Source: Halieaceae bacterium UBA4452
GTDB lineage: Bacteria; Pseudomonadota; Gammaproteobacteria; Pseudomonadales; Halieaceae
NCBI GenBank assembly: GCA_002389505.1
Contig: DGPA01000005.1
Coordinates: 1 to 40,547 of the forward strand
Length of the DNA stretch: 40,547 nt
Reading direction: 5' to 3'
A model generated the notes under the pieces. That model was given only the letters and a program-made list of their open reading frames with translations. It had not been told where the DNA came from and ran no database searches. How positions within the stretch are numbered: the stretch's first letter is position 1; every line of letters starts with the position of its first letter. Shown here piece after piece: positions 17,494 to 24,197 of this stretch. The translations under genes and the position numbers were made by a program.

Positions 17494-17925
17494 ATGACCA
17501 GACAGTTTTCTATATCTGACCTAGCTGATGAGTTTGGCATTACCACCCGAACCCTGCGCTTCTATGAAGAAAAAGGGCTGTTAACGCCACACCGGAACGG
17601 TCAAACCCGGGTCTACAGCCCAGCCGATCGAACCCGGCTGACCCTCGTTCTGCGGGGCAAGCGTCTGGGACTATCGCTCCGTGAGAGCGCCAAGATTATT
17701 GACATGTACGACCCTCAAACCAGCAACCAGCAGCAGCTAATCACCTTGCTCAAGGCTATTGACGAGCGACGCCAGCAATGCTTAGAGCAACTCAGGGAGC
17801 TTAGGACCCTGCTCGATGATCTTGACGAGGTCGAAGCTCGAACCCGGGCATCGCACCATCAAGCGCGTCAACAACACGGTGACAACATCGGAGATTCCCA
17901 TGACTCATCCCTACCCCACCCTTAA
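17494..17925 (+). CDS. liuR: MerR-family regulator of leucine/isovalerate catabolism
   Basis: A 143-residue MerR protein: winged helix with ISDLADEFGITTRTLRFYEEKGLL at residues 7-30, GKRLGLSLRESAKII next, then a coiled dimerisation helix (about residues 85-120). There are no metal-binding cysteines in the C-terminal part, which sets it apart from metal-sensing MerR proteins. It is directly followed by isovaleryl-CoA dehydrogenase (26-bp overlap) and preceded by the palindrome, the arrangement of liuR in proteobacterial liu operons. The symbol rests on context plus family. The effector is probably a leucine catabolite. Confidence 0.85.
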   Translation: MTRQFSISDLADEFGITTRTLRFYEEKGLLTPHRNGQTRVYSPADRTRLTLVLRGKRLGLSLRESAKIIDMYDPQTSNQQQLITLLKAIDERRQQCLEQLRELRTLLDDLDEVEARTRASHHQARQQHGDNIGDSHDSSLPHP

Positions 17926-19069
17926 TCATGCGCTTGGCGAAGAGATTGACATGCTGCGGGATTCAGTCAGTCAGCTGTGTAAAAAGGAATTAGCGCCGCG
18001 TGCGGCGACTATCGACGCCACCAATGAATTCCCCATGGACATGTGGCGCAAATTTGGCGATTTGGGACTGCTTGGGATGACCGTCGCCGAAGAGTATGGC
18101 GGTACTAACATGGGCTATCTTGCTCACTGCGTAGCCATGGAAGAAATCTCTAGAAGTTCGGCTTCAGTCGGTCTTTCCTATGGTGCCCACTCGAATCTAT
18201 GCCTCAATCAACTCCAAAAAAACGGCACCACCGCACAGAAAGTCCGGTATTTGCCGAAGCTCTGTAGCGGGGAGCATATTGGCGCCTTGGCTATGTCAGA
18301 GCCAGAGGCGGGCTCGGATGTGGTCAGTATGCGCTTGCGCGCAGATAAACGTGGCGACAGCTATATCTTGAACGGAAACAAAATGTGGATCACTAATGGC
18401 CCCGATGCCCATGTCTATATTATTTATGCCAAAACAATACCCGACGGCGGTAGTAAAGGTATTACCGCTTTTATTGTCGAGCGCGATTCACCAGGATTCT
18501 CCCGCGCACAGAAGCTCGATAAACTGGGTATGCGTGGCTCCAATACCTGTGAGCTGGTATTTGAAGACTGCGAAGTGCCCGCAGACAATATTTTAGGCGA
18601 GGAGCATCGGGGTGTGGCGGTGCTCATGTCCGGACTCGACTATGAGCGCGCGGTGCTGTCAGGTGGGCCCATTGGCATTATGCAAGCCTGCCTTGACACG
18701 GTGGTCCCTTACGTCCATGACCGCAAGCAGTTCGGCAAAGCCATTGGGGAATTTCAACTTATTCAGGGAAAAGTGGCGGATATGTACACCCTCACGGCCG
18801 CCAGCCGTGCCTTCCTCTATGCCGTAGGGCGCGCGCTCGATCGTGGCGAAGATAGCCGAAAAGACGCCGCTGCCGTCATTCTCTACACCGCAGAAATGGC
18901 CACCAAATGCGCGCTTGACGCTATTCAATTGCTGGGCGGCAACGGCTATATCAATGACTATCCTGCGGGTCGGCTACTGCGAGACGCCAAGCTGTATGAA
19001 ATTGGTGCGGGTACTTCTGAAATCCGTCGCATGCTCATTGGCCGTGAATTGTTCAATGAGACTCAATAA
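17900..19069 (+). CDS. liuA: isovaleryl-CoA dehydrogenase
   Basis: 389 residues from the ATG at 17900, with GGAGA just upstream. The longer frame starting inside liuR adds 28 codons unlike the family. A cytosolic FAD acyl-CoA dehydrogenase taking isovaleryl-CoA to 3-methylcrotonyl-CoA and passing electrons to ETF. The catalytic base is in the position peculiar to isovaleryl-CoA dehydrogenases: Glu249 in GLDYERAVLSGGPIG. Other marks are ALAMSEPEAGSDVVSM, KMWITNGPDA and the C-terminal IGAGTSEIRRMLIGREL, where Gly-Thr replaces the Glu-Gly found in most acyl-CoA dehydrogenases. It overlaps liuR and is 3 bp ahead of HMG-CoA lyase. Confidence 0.95.
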   Translation: MTHPYPTLNHALGEEIDMLRDSVSQLCKKELAPRAATIDATNEFPMDMWRKFGDLGLLGMTVAEEYGGTNMGYLAHCVAMEEISRSSASVGLSYGAHSNLCLNQLQKNGTTAQKVRYLPKLCSGEHIGALAMSEPEAGSDVVSMRLRADKRGDSYILNGNKMWITNGPDAHVYIIYAKTIPDGGSKGITAFIVERDSPGFSRAQKLDKLGMRGSNTCELVFEDCEVPADNILGEEHRGVAVLMSGLDYERAVLSGGPIGIMQACLDTVVPYVHDRKQFGKAIGEFQLIQGKVADMYTLTAASRAFLYAVGRALDRGEDSRKDAAAVILYTAEMATKCALDAIQLLGGNGYINDYPAGRLLRDAKLYEIGAGTSEIRRMLIGRELFNETQ

Positions 19070-19072
19070 ACC

Positions 19073-19975
19073 ATGCCACTGCCCACTGCTGTTCGGATTG
19101 TTGAAGTAAGCCCAAGAGATGGTCTCCAAAATGAGCTGCTCCCGGTTACCATCGAGACCCGCATCGCCTTAGTGGAACGCCTTGCCGATGCCGGACTGAC
19201 ACATATTGAGACAGGGAGTTTTGTGTCGCCCAAGTGGGTGCCGCAAATGGCGTCATCCGACGCGGTATTCTCGGGCATCCGTCGTCAGCCACAGGTGACC
19301 TACTCGGCCCTCACACCGAATATGAAGGGTCTGGAGGCCGCCATTGACGCTGGCGTCGACGAGGTGGCGGTATTCGCAGCCGCCAGTGAACGCTTTTCTC
19401 AAAAAAATGTTAACTGCTCAATCGCTGACAGCCTTCGTCGCTTTGACCCTGTCATAAGGTTAGCTGCCAGCCACCAACTTCCCGTACGAGGCTACGTTTC
19501 CTGTGTGCTAGGCTGTCCCTATGAAGGGCGGGTCAGTCCCACAAAAGTGCTCGAAGTAAGCGCTGAATTAGCGTCGATGGGGTGCTTCGAAGTATCTCTT
19601 GGCGACACCATTGGCGTCGGCACTGTTGGTAGCGTGCGGCAACTGCTCGACTGTCTCATCCCCACTTTGCCCGCCTCGGAGCTAGCACTGCATTGTCATG
19701 ATACCTATGGCCAAGCGTTAGCAAATATCAGTGCGGGGCTTGACTATGGCATAGCGACCATTGATACGTCGATCGCAGGTCTTGGAGGATGCCCCTATGC
19801 TCGAGGCGCATCCGGCAATGTCGCGACGGAGGATGTAGTGTTCATGCTCAATGGCATGGGTATTACAACCGGCCTCGACCTTGATCATTTAATGGCTACC
19901 GGCACTTGGATCAGCGAACAGCTACAGCGCAGAAATGCCTCCAAAGTCGGCGCGACGGTGAGTGCCACTCACTAG
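19073..19975 (+). CDS. liuE: hydroxymethylglutaryl-CoA lyase
   Basis: A 300-residue HMGL-like TIM barrel cleaving HMG-CoA to acetyl-CoA and acetoacetate, the last step of leucine catabolism. It shows VEVSPRDGLQNE (metal and catalytic Arg/Asp), VSCVLGCPYEGRV, the metal-binding LHCHDTYG, and the signature loop GLGGCPYARGASGNVATED with the catalytic Cys. It begins 3 bp after liuA. The genes normally between them (methylcrotonyl-CoA carboxylase subunits and methylglutaconyl-CoA hydratase) are absent, so the acetoacetate made here depends on enzymes encoded elsewhere. Confidence 0.95.
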   Translation: MPLPTAVRIVEVSPRDGLQNELLPVTIETRIALVERLADAGLTHIETGSFVSPKWVPQMASSDAVFSGIRRQPQVTYSALTPNMKGLEAAIDAGVDEVAVFAAASERFSQKNVNCSIADSLRRFDPVIRLAASHQLPVRGYVSCVLGCPYEGRVSPTKVLEVSAELASMGCFEVSLGDTIGVGTVGSVRQLLDCLIPTLPASELALHCHDTYGQALANISAGLDYGIATIDTSIAGLGGCPYARGASGNVATEDVVFMLNGMGITTGLDLDHLMATGTWISEQLQRRNASKVGATVSATH

Positions 19976-20496
19976 CGACTCCGTACCGGCCAGCGCCTCT
20001 GTTCCTCTTACGAACAGGGACAGTGAGTCTAGAGGGAAGTATCGTTTACTAATTCCACCCCAGTCCTGCCGCAACGCAGTTTTTTGAACCTGTTTCATCG
20101 GGTTACGCGGTAACTTCTCAACAAAAAAAACCGCTTGAGTCGTTTACATTGAGCAAACTCGGGGCGCCATGCGTGAATAATGTCGCTTGATGTCACCGCC
20201 AATTGCAGCTGCAGCAAGGGCAATTTTTCTCCTCTAAAGAATAAAGTATACTCGCACCGGGGCCTACGCTCGCTTGTCGACTCCCACACCCTGCCGGGAG
20301 TAGCCATTGCGTCAAAAATCGATCATCGCCGTTACTTCGGACGACATACCGATGTAAAAAACTACGTTGATTTCAGCGAAGGCTGCGCTGGTCAAGGCGG
20401 GCACACTTTTACTCGCGACCATCAGACAATGACACTGTTGCCATGCGCTTCAAACGCGTTCAGATCATGGTCATCAGAGCTTAAATGGAGAAAACC
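19976..20496. other. gene-poor gap of about 520 bp
   Basis: It holds a CoA-ligase relic on the minus strand (listed separately). A 6-bp inverted repeat CTGTTC/GAACAG lies about 25 bp behind liuE but has no T-run, so it is at best a weak terminator. The stretch 20200-20496 is promoter space for the rubredoxin fusion; I found no clear motif there. Confidence 0.45.
20046..20196 (-). pseudogene. frameshifted 3' relic of an AMP-dependent acyl-CoA ligase
   Basis: On the minus strand one frame gives SSDIIHAWRPEFAQCKR and, after a shift near 20137-20145, the next frame gives TQAVFFVEKLPRNPMKQVQK and then TALRQDWG. Joined, these read like the last 40 residues of acyl-CoA ligases, where EFxxxKxxxxVxFVExLPRNPMxKVQKxxLR carries the catalytic Lys. 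No intact frame reaches either end and the upstream domain is missing. It shows that a CoA ligase gene once stood between the liu operon and the rubredoxin fusion. Family assignment is from memory. Confidence 0.55.
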
Positions 20497-21969
20497 ATGG
20501 CACGTTGGGAATGTATAGTGTGTGGGCTCATCTATGATGAGCGTAAAGGTTGGCCTGAAGACAGTATAGCGCCGGGTACGAAGTGGGAAGATGTCCCTGA
20601 CGACTGGATGTGTCCCGACTGTGGCGTGGGTAAGGACGACTTCGAACGGGTACCCGGCAGCGAGCACGATGCACTGCCCGAGGCATCGGAATCAGACGTT
20701 ACCCCTCCTGCACTGGCCGACCAGGGTACGTCGGCCACTGACAGCGCGACGTTATCGGCCACCACCGATATAACGCCGACTAACGCCCCGAGCGAACAGG
20801 CACAATTACCCGCTAATCAACATGTTGTTATCATCGGTTCGGGATTAGCCGGTGTTGGCCTGGTACGAGAGATTCGACGCCACAGCCCCACCGTCGCCAT
20901 TACAGTGGTCACTGCCGATGGCGGAGAAATCTATTCAAAACCCTTGCTATCTACCGGCTATACCAAGGGTCTGAATTACGACAAGCTCGCCATACAGAGT
21001 GCCCACGCCTTTGCTCAACAGTTCAATGTGTCGGTGAGGAGCCGTACGCGCGTGACGGCTATCGATAGCGCTGCAAAAATGCTGACTCTCGAGCAAGGTG
21101 ATCCCCTCAGTTTCGATAGCTTGGTTCTCGCTACCGGAGCCGCCGTCATTACTCCCCCCCTAACGGGAGACGGTGCGGGTGACGTGCTGAGCATTAATGA
21201 CCTCGATGACTACGCGCACTTTCAAGCGCTCGTGGAGACTCGTCAGGTAAAAAAAGTCGCTATTATTGGCTCGGGCCTTATCGGCTGTGAATTTACCAAC
21301 GACTTACTCAACGGTGGCTTTGTGACTGAATCTGTCGACCCCATGGGTTGGTGTCTACCCACGCTATTGCCGGAAGCCTGCGGGTTAGCTGTTCAGACAG
21401 CGTTGGAGAGCGCGGGGGCCACCTTTCATTTTGGCAAGTTAGCCACTAGTGTGCAGCGTGTCGGCGACGCTTATCGGATGAACCTGAACGATGGCACAGC
21501 GATAGATGCAGATATTGTTTTATCCGCGGTGGGTGTGCGTCCAAATACGGCGTTGGCTGAACGTGCAGGCATTGACGTTAACCGGGGCATCAAAACTGAC
21601 GCTTTCTTACGCACGAGTGTTGAGGGTATTTTTGCCCTAGGAGATTGCGCTGAAGTTGAAGGCCATGTTCTGGTTTATGTGGCACCCCTAAGCGCGGCCG
21701 CACGGGCTCTCGGCGCCACACTGACGGGTCAAACTACCGCAGTGCATTACCCTGCCATGCCCGTTGCAATAAAAACCCCGGCTTGCCCAGTCACCGTCGC
21801 ACCTCCACCTCGAGACGCACAAGGAGCGTGGCATATTGAAGGAGAGTCACCCAATCTAAAAGCCAGCTTCAAGGACCCAAACGGCCACTTGCTCGGCTAT
21901 GCGCTGACCGGTGACGCGGTCAAAGAAAAATCTGCGCTGACCAAGCGACTACCGCCCGTTCTTGAGTAA
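20497..21969 (+). CDS. rubredoxin fused to FAD-dependent rubredoxin reductase
   Basis: 490 residues from the ATG at 20497 (GGAG 6 nt upstream; an ATG four codons earlier is less well placed). Residues 1-55 are a rubredoxin with the iron ligands Cys6, Cys9, Cys39 and Cys42 (CIVCG, CPDCG). A low-complexity linker of about 50 residues rich in Thr, Ala and Ser follows. From about residue 110 there is a two-dinucleotide-domain reductase: VVIIGSGLAGVG for FAD, VAIIGSGLIGCEF for NAD(P)H and GIFALGDCAEV. In this family electrons go from NAD(P)H through FAD to rubredoxin and on to an alkane or other monooxygenase, or to oxygen detoxification. No hydroxylase gene is next to it, so the partner is unknown. 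Confidence 0.92.
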   Translation: MARWECIVCGLIYDERKGWPEDSIAPGTKWEDVPDDWMCPDCGVGKDDFERVPGSEHDALPEASESDVTPPALADQGTSATDSATLSATTDITPTNAPSEQAQLPANQHVVIIGSGLAGVGLVREIRRHSPTVAITVVTADGGEIYSKPLLSTGYTKGLNYDKLAIQSAHAFAQQFNVSVRSRTRVTAIDSAAKMLTLEQGDPLSFDSLVLATGAAVITPPLTGDGAGDVLSINDLDDYAHFQALVETRQVKKVAIIGSGLIGCEFTNDLLNGGFVTESVDPMGWCLPTLLPEACGLAVQTALESAGATFHFGKLATSVQRVGDAYRMNLNDGTAIDADIVLSAVGVRPNTALAERAGIDVNRGIKTDAFLRTSVEGIFALGDCAEVEGHVLVYVAPLSAAARALGATLTGQTTAVHYPAMPVAIKTPACPVTVAPPPRDAQGAWHIEGESPNLKASFKDPNGHLLGYALTGDAVKEKSALTKRLPPVLE

Positions 21970-22061
21970 AGTCCGTAGCGCTGATGAGTTGCCATTTGCG
22001 CTGTGGGGTTTTTCTCTCGCTGATGCCGGGCGCTTTACAACGCATCTGACAGGGCTTATAG

Positions 22062-23519
22062 CTAGCCACTAGGCGTCCAGTGGGGTGCGGTTAATCGGCG
22101 CTTGCCATCGCTAGCGAGCACAAGCCCGTCTTCATCGAGCTGCTGTCGGTCCCACAATTCACAGGTCACCTGCTTGTGTTTTTGATCGAGTCCCTCGCAG
22201 TAGTTACTGTAGCGACAAACAGTCACTTCATTGCCATACCCGCGACGCACCTTTTCAAACCAATCTGGGTCCGCCAGTGCTTGGCGAGCAAAGCCAATAA
22301 TATCCGCCTGATCTTCCTGCAATAGACGCTCAGCCTGATCGAAACTATAAATACCGCCTGCGACCACCACCGGCACGGAGTAGCCCGCATCGCGCAAACG
22401 TCTGCGCAATTCGGCAACAGGCTCAACATTGCGTTCAAACGGGCCTTGGGCGTCAGAAATGTAGGATGGCATGCACTCATAGCCACTCTTACCGGTGTAG
22501 GGGTAAACAGCGCCGCCAATTTTTGGCTGTTTAGCATCATCAAATTTTCCTCCTCGGGACAGGCTCAAAAAATCCATTCCCGCTTCGGCAAATTCATGAG
22601 CAAAATAACAGGCATCGTCGAGATCACTTCCCTGCGTAATAATTTCATCCGAAAGAAATCGGCAGCCCACCGGATAATCAGGACCCACCGCTTGCCGAAC
22701 TGCCTGAAAGACGGTTAGTGGTAATCGAACGCGATGTTCACGCGTTCCGCCGTAACCATCATCACGGGTATTCGTAGCCGATAAAAATGACGCCATGGTG
22801 TAAGCATGGGCGTAATGAAGCTCAATACCATCAAAGCCTGCAGCCTTCGCACGCGCCGCTGCATCGGCAAACAATGTCGGTAATGTTACCGGCAAGTCCG
22901 CAACACCTGGAGCCGTCATGTCGGTAACGCGCTCCCTATAGCCATAACGCAGCGCCTCTAGCTCGCGCACCGTCAATACGCGCTCCTGCTCCTCTGCAGG
23001 CAAATCAGCTAGCACTGCCCTGATCTCAGCCTCAGAGGCATCATTCATGTTAAGTGCCCGTCTGTGCTCCGCTGTTACCTCTAGAAAGCGGTCGAAAAAT
23101 TTCTGGGGATCAGGGCGCCTGCGAACCGATAAAAAATCAATGAGTTGAATATATAACTGGGTTTGTCCCTCGCTGGCCTCCTTTACCGCCGCGACTAGAT
23201 CACGTAGACCGTCCACATAGCGATCACTTGAAATACGCAATAATGGGCCGCTGGGAATATCGCGTATCCCTGTTGCCTCTATGACGATGGCGCCAGGCTT
23301 ACCTTGAGCAAATCGACGATACCAAGCAATCACATTGCCGGTCACTTCACCTTCCTCATTGGAGCGCCAAGGCACCATCGCGGGAACCCAAGTACGTTGC
23401 TTGAGCTCGGTATTACCGATAGCAATTTTGGAAAATAACCGGCTGTCTACCGCTTGCTGTTGGGAGGGCCACTGATTTTCAGAGGTGGTGTATTTGATTC
23501 TCTCTGGGGGCTTCCACAC
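22062..23519 (-). CDS. divergent Old Yellow Enzyme-family NADH:flavin oxidoreductase
   Basis: 485 residues, about 100 longer than usual FMN-dependent OYE proteins. The start is GTG at 23519, 2 bp after the MarR gene, with AGGGG at the end of that gene. The barrel is recognisable by AAARAKAAGFDGIELHYAHAY (residues 220-240), NTRDDGYGGTREHRVRLP, VVVAGGIY and ADIIGFARQALADPDW. Two oddities: an insertion of roughly 75 residues at 130-205, and QLID (125-128) where the family usually has QLxH. The C-terminal part has Cys435, Cys441 and Cys453 in CRYSNYC-x11-C, reminiscent of the Fe-S cysteines of 2,4-dienoyl-CoA reductases but not the standard spacing. Co-operonic with MarR, so likely reduces an alicyclic intermediate of the 2-aminobenzoyl-CoA route. 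Confidence 0.8.
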   Translation of the reverse strand: MWKPPERIKYTTSENQWPSQQQAVDSRLFSKIAIGNTELKQRTWVPAMVPWRSNEEGEVTGNVIAWYRRFAQGKPGAIVIEATGIRDIPSGPLLRISSDRYVDGLRDLVAAVKEASEGQTQLYIQLIDFLSVRRRPDPQKFFDRFLEVTAEHRRALNMNDASEAEIRAVLADLPAEEQERVLTVRELEALRYGYRERVTDMTAPGVADLPVTLPTLFADAAARAKAAGFDGIELHYAHAYTMASFLSATNTRDDGYGGTREHRVRLPLTVFQAVRQAVGPDYPVGCRFLSDEIITQGSDLDDACYFAHEFAEAGMDFLSLSRGGKFDDAKQPKIGGAVYPYTGKSGYECMPSYISDAQGPFERNVEPVAELRRRLRDAGYSVPVVVAGGIYSFDQAERLLQEDQADIIGFARQALADPDWFEKVRRGYGNEVTVCRYSNYCEGLDQKHKQVTCELWDRQQLDEDGLVLASDGKRRLTAPHWTPSG

Positions 23520-23521
23520 GC

Positions 23522-24022
23522 TCAGACACCCCTGTGGCCGGCCAAGCCCGACTTCACTTTGTTCAGAATGGTCATAAGTTGATCAACTTCATGAGCGTCG
23601 AGGACGCCCAACATGTCGATCACCCACTGCTCATGTCGAGTCGCCATGCGAGCAAACTGGGTTTTGCCCGCTGCGGTCAGCTGCACGCAGTAACTTCGTC
23701 GATTATTGGGCACTGGCGCACGAGTGATCAAGCCCTCTTCCTCGAGCTGGGTAGCAATGCCGGAAATATTGCCGCCCGACACCATCATTCGTTGCGATAA
23801 CTCCCCCATTGTTAATCCAGCGTCAACCCGCTCTAATTGAGCCAAAAAATCGAACCGGGGCAGCGTCGTACCAAACCCTTCGCGTAGCTGCTTGCGTAAC
23901 CGCCCTTCGATGAGGTTGCCACACGTCAGCAGCCTAAGCCACAAGCGGATCGATTGATGGTCGTCTTCAATAAGTCGCGATTCGTGGTCGAGCTCTACTA
24001 ACGCCTGACTGGTCGTTTTCAC
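23522..24022 (-). CDS. MarR-family regulator, probable repressor of the 2-aminobenzoyl-CoA island
   Basis: A 166-residue winged-helix protein. GELSQRMMVSGGNISGIATQLEEEGLI (residues 74-100) is the recognition region and APVPNNRRSYCVQLTAAGK is the wing. GTG start with AAGGA 8 nt upstream. It is divergent from the monooxygenase gene, and the inverted repeat at 24085-24108 lies in the shared space. A MarR-like regulator was also reported in the Azoarcus evansii 2-aminobenzoate clusters. MarR proteins of aromatic acyl-CoA pathways are often released from DNA by a CoA thioester, so 2-aminobenzoyl-CoA is a reasonable inducer (inference). Autorepression is likely, since the site also covers its own promoter space. 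Confidence 0.88.
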   Translation of the reverse strand: MKTTSQALVELDHESRLIEDDHQSIRLWLRLLTCGNLIEGRLRKQLREGFGTTLPRFDFLAQLERVDAGLTMGELSQRMMVSGGNISGIATQLEEEGLITRAPVPNNRRSYCVQLTAAGKTQFARMATRHEQWVIDMLGVLDAHEVDQLMTILNKVKSGLAGHRGV

Positions 24023-24084
24023 AATGTCAATCCTTCACTGTTTTTCCACCCCAAGCGAGATCGTCAGGATGGCCTCACCAACAC

Positions 24085-24108
24085 AAACATTTTAAATATA
24101 AAATGTTT
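24085..24108. promoter_or_regulatory. operator copy 1 (MarR-type inverted repeat)
   Basis: Perfect 10-bp arms AAACATTTTA and TAAAATGTTT around AATA. A -10-like TATACT (24113-24118) for the monooxygenase operon begins 4 bp after the repeat, so the repeat covers the -35 region, a classic repressor position. The same core recurs at 36748-36767 and 37734-37759. Confidence 0.8.
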
Positions 24109-24197
24109 TGTCTATACTGCCTCAAATATGCTGCTTGAACAAACGGCCGAACGCTAATGACTGTCAGGGTCGACGAAGGATCACGGAGGCGCACACG

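Noticed and set aside
24108..24197. Upstream TTG start that would add 30 residues to the 2-aminobenzoyl-CoA monooxygenase
   Set aside because: It would begin inside the operator; the ATG at 24198 has CGGAGG at proper distance and begins directly with the FAD-binding strand.
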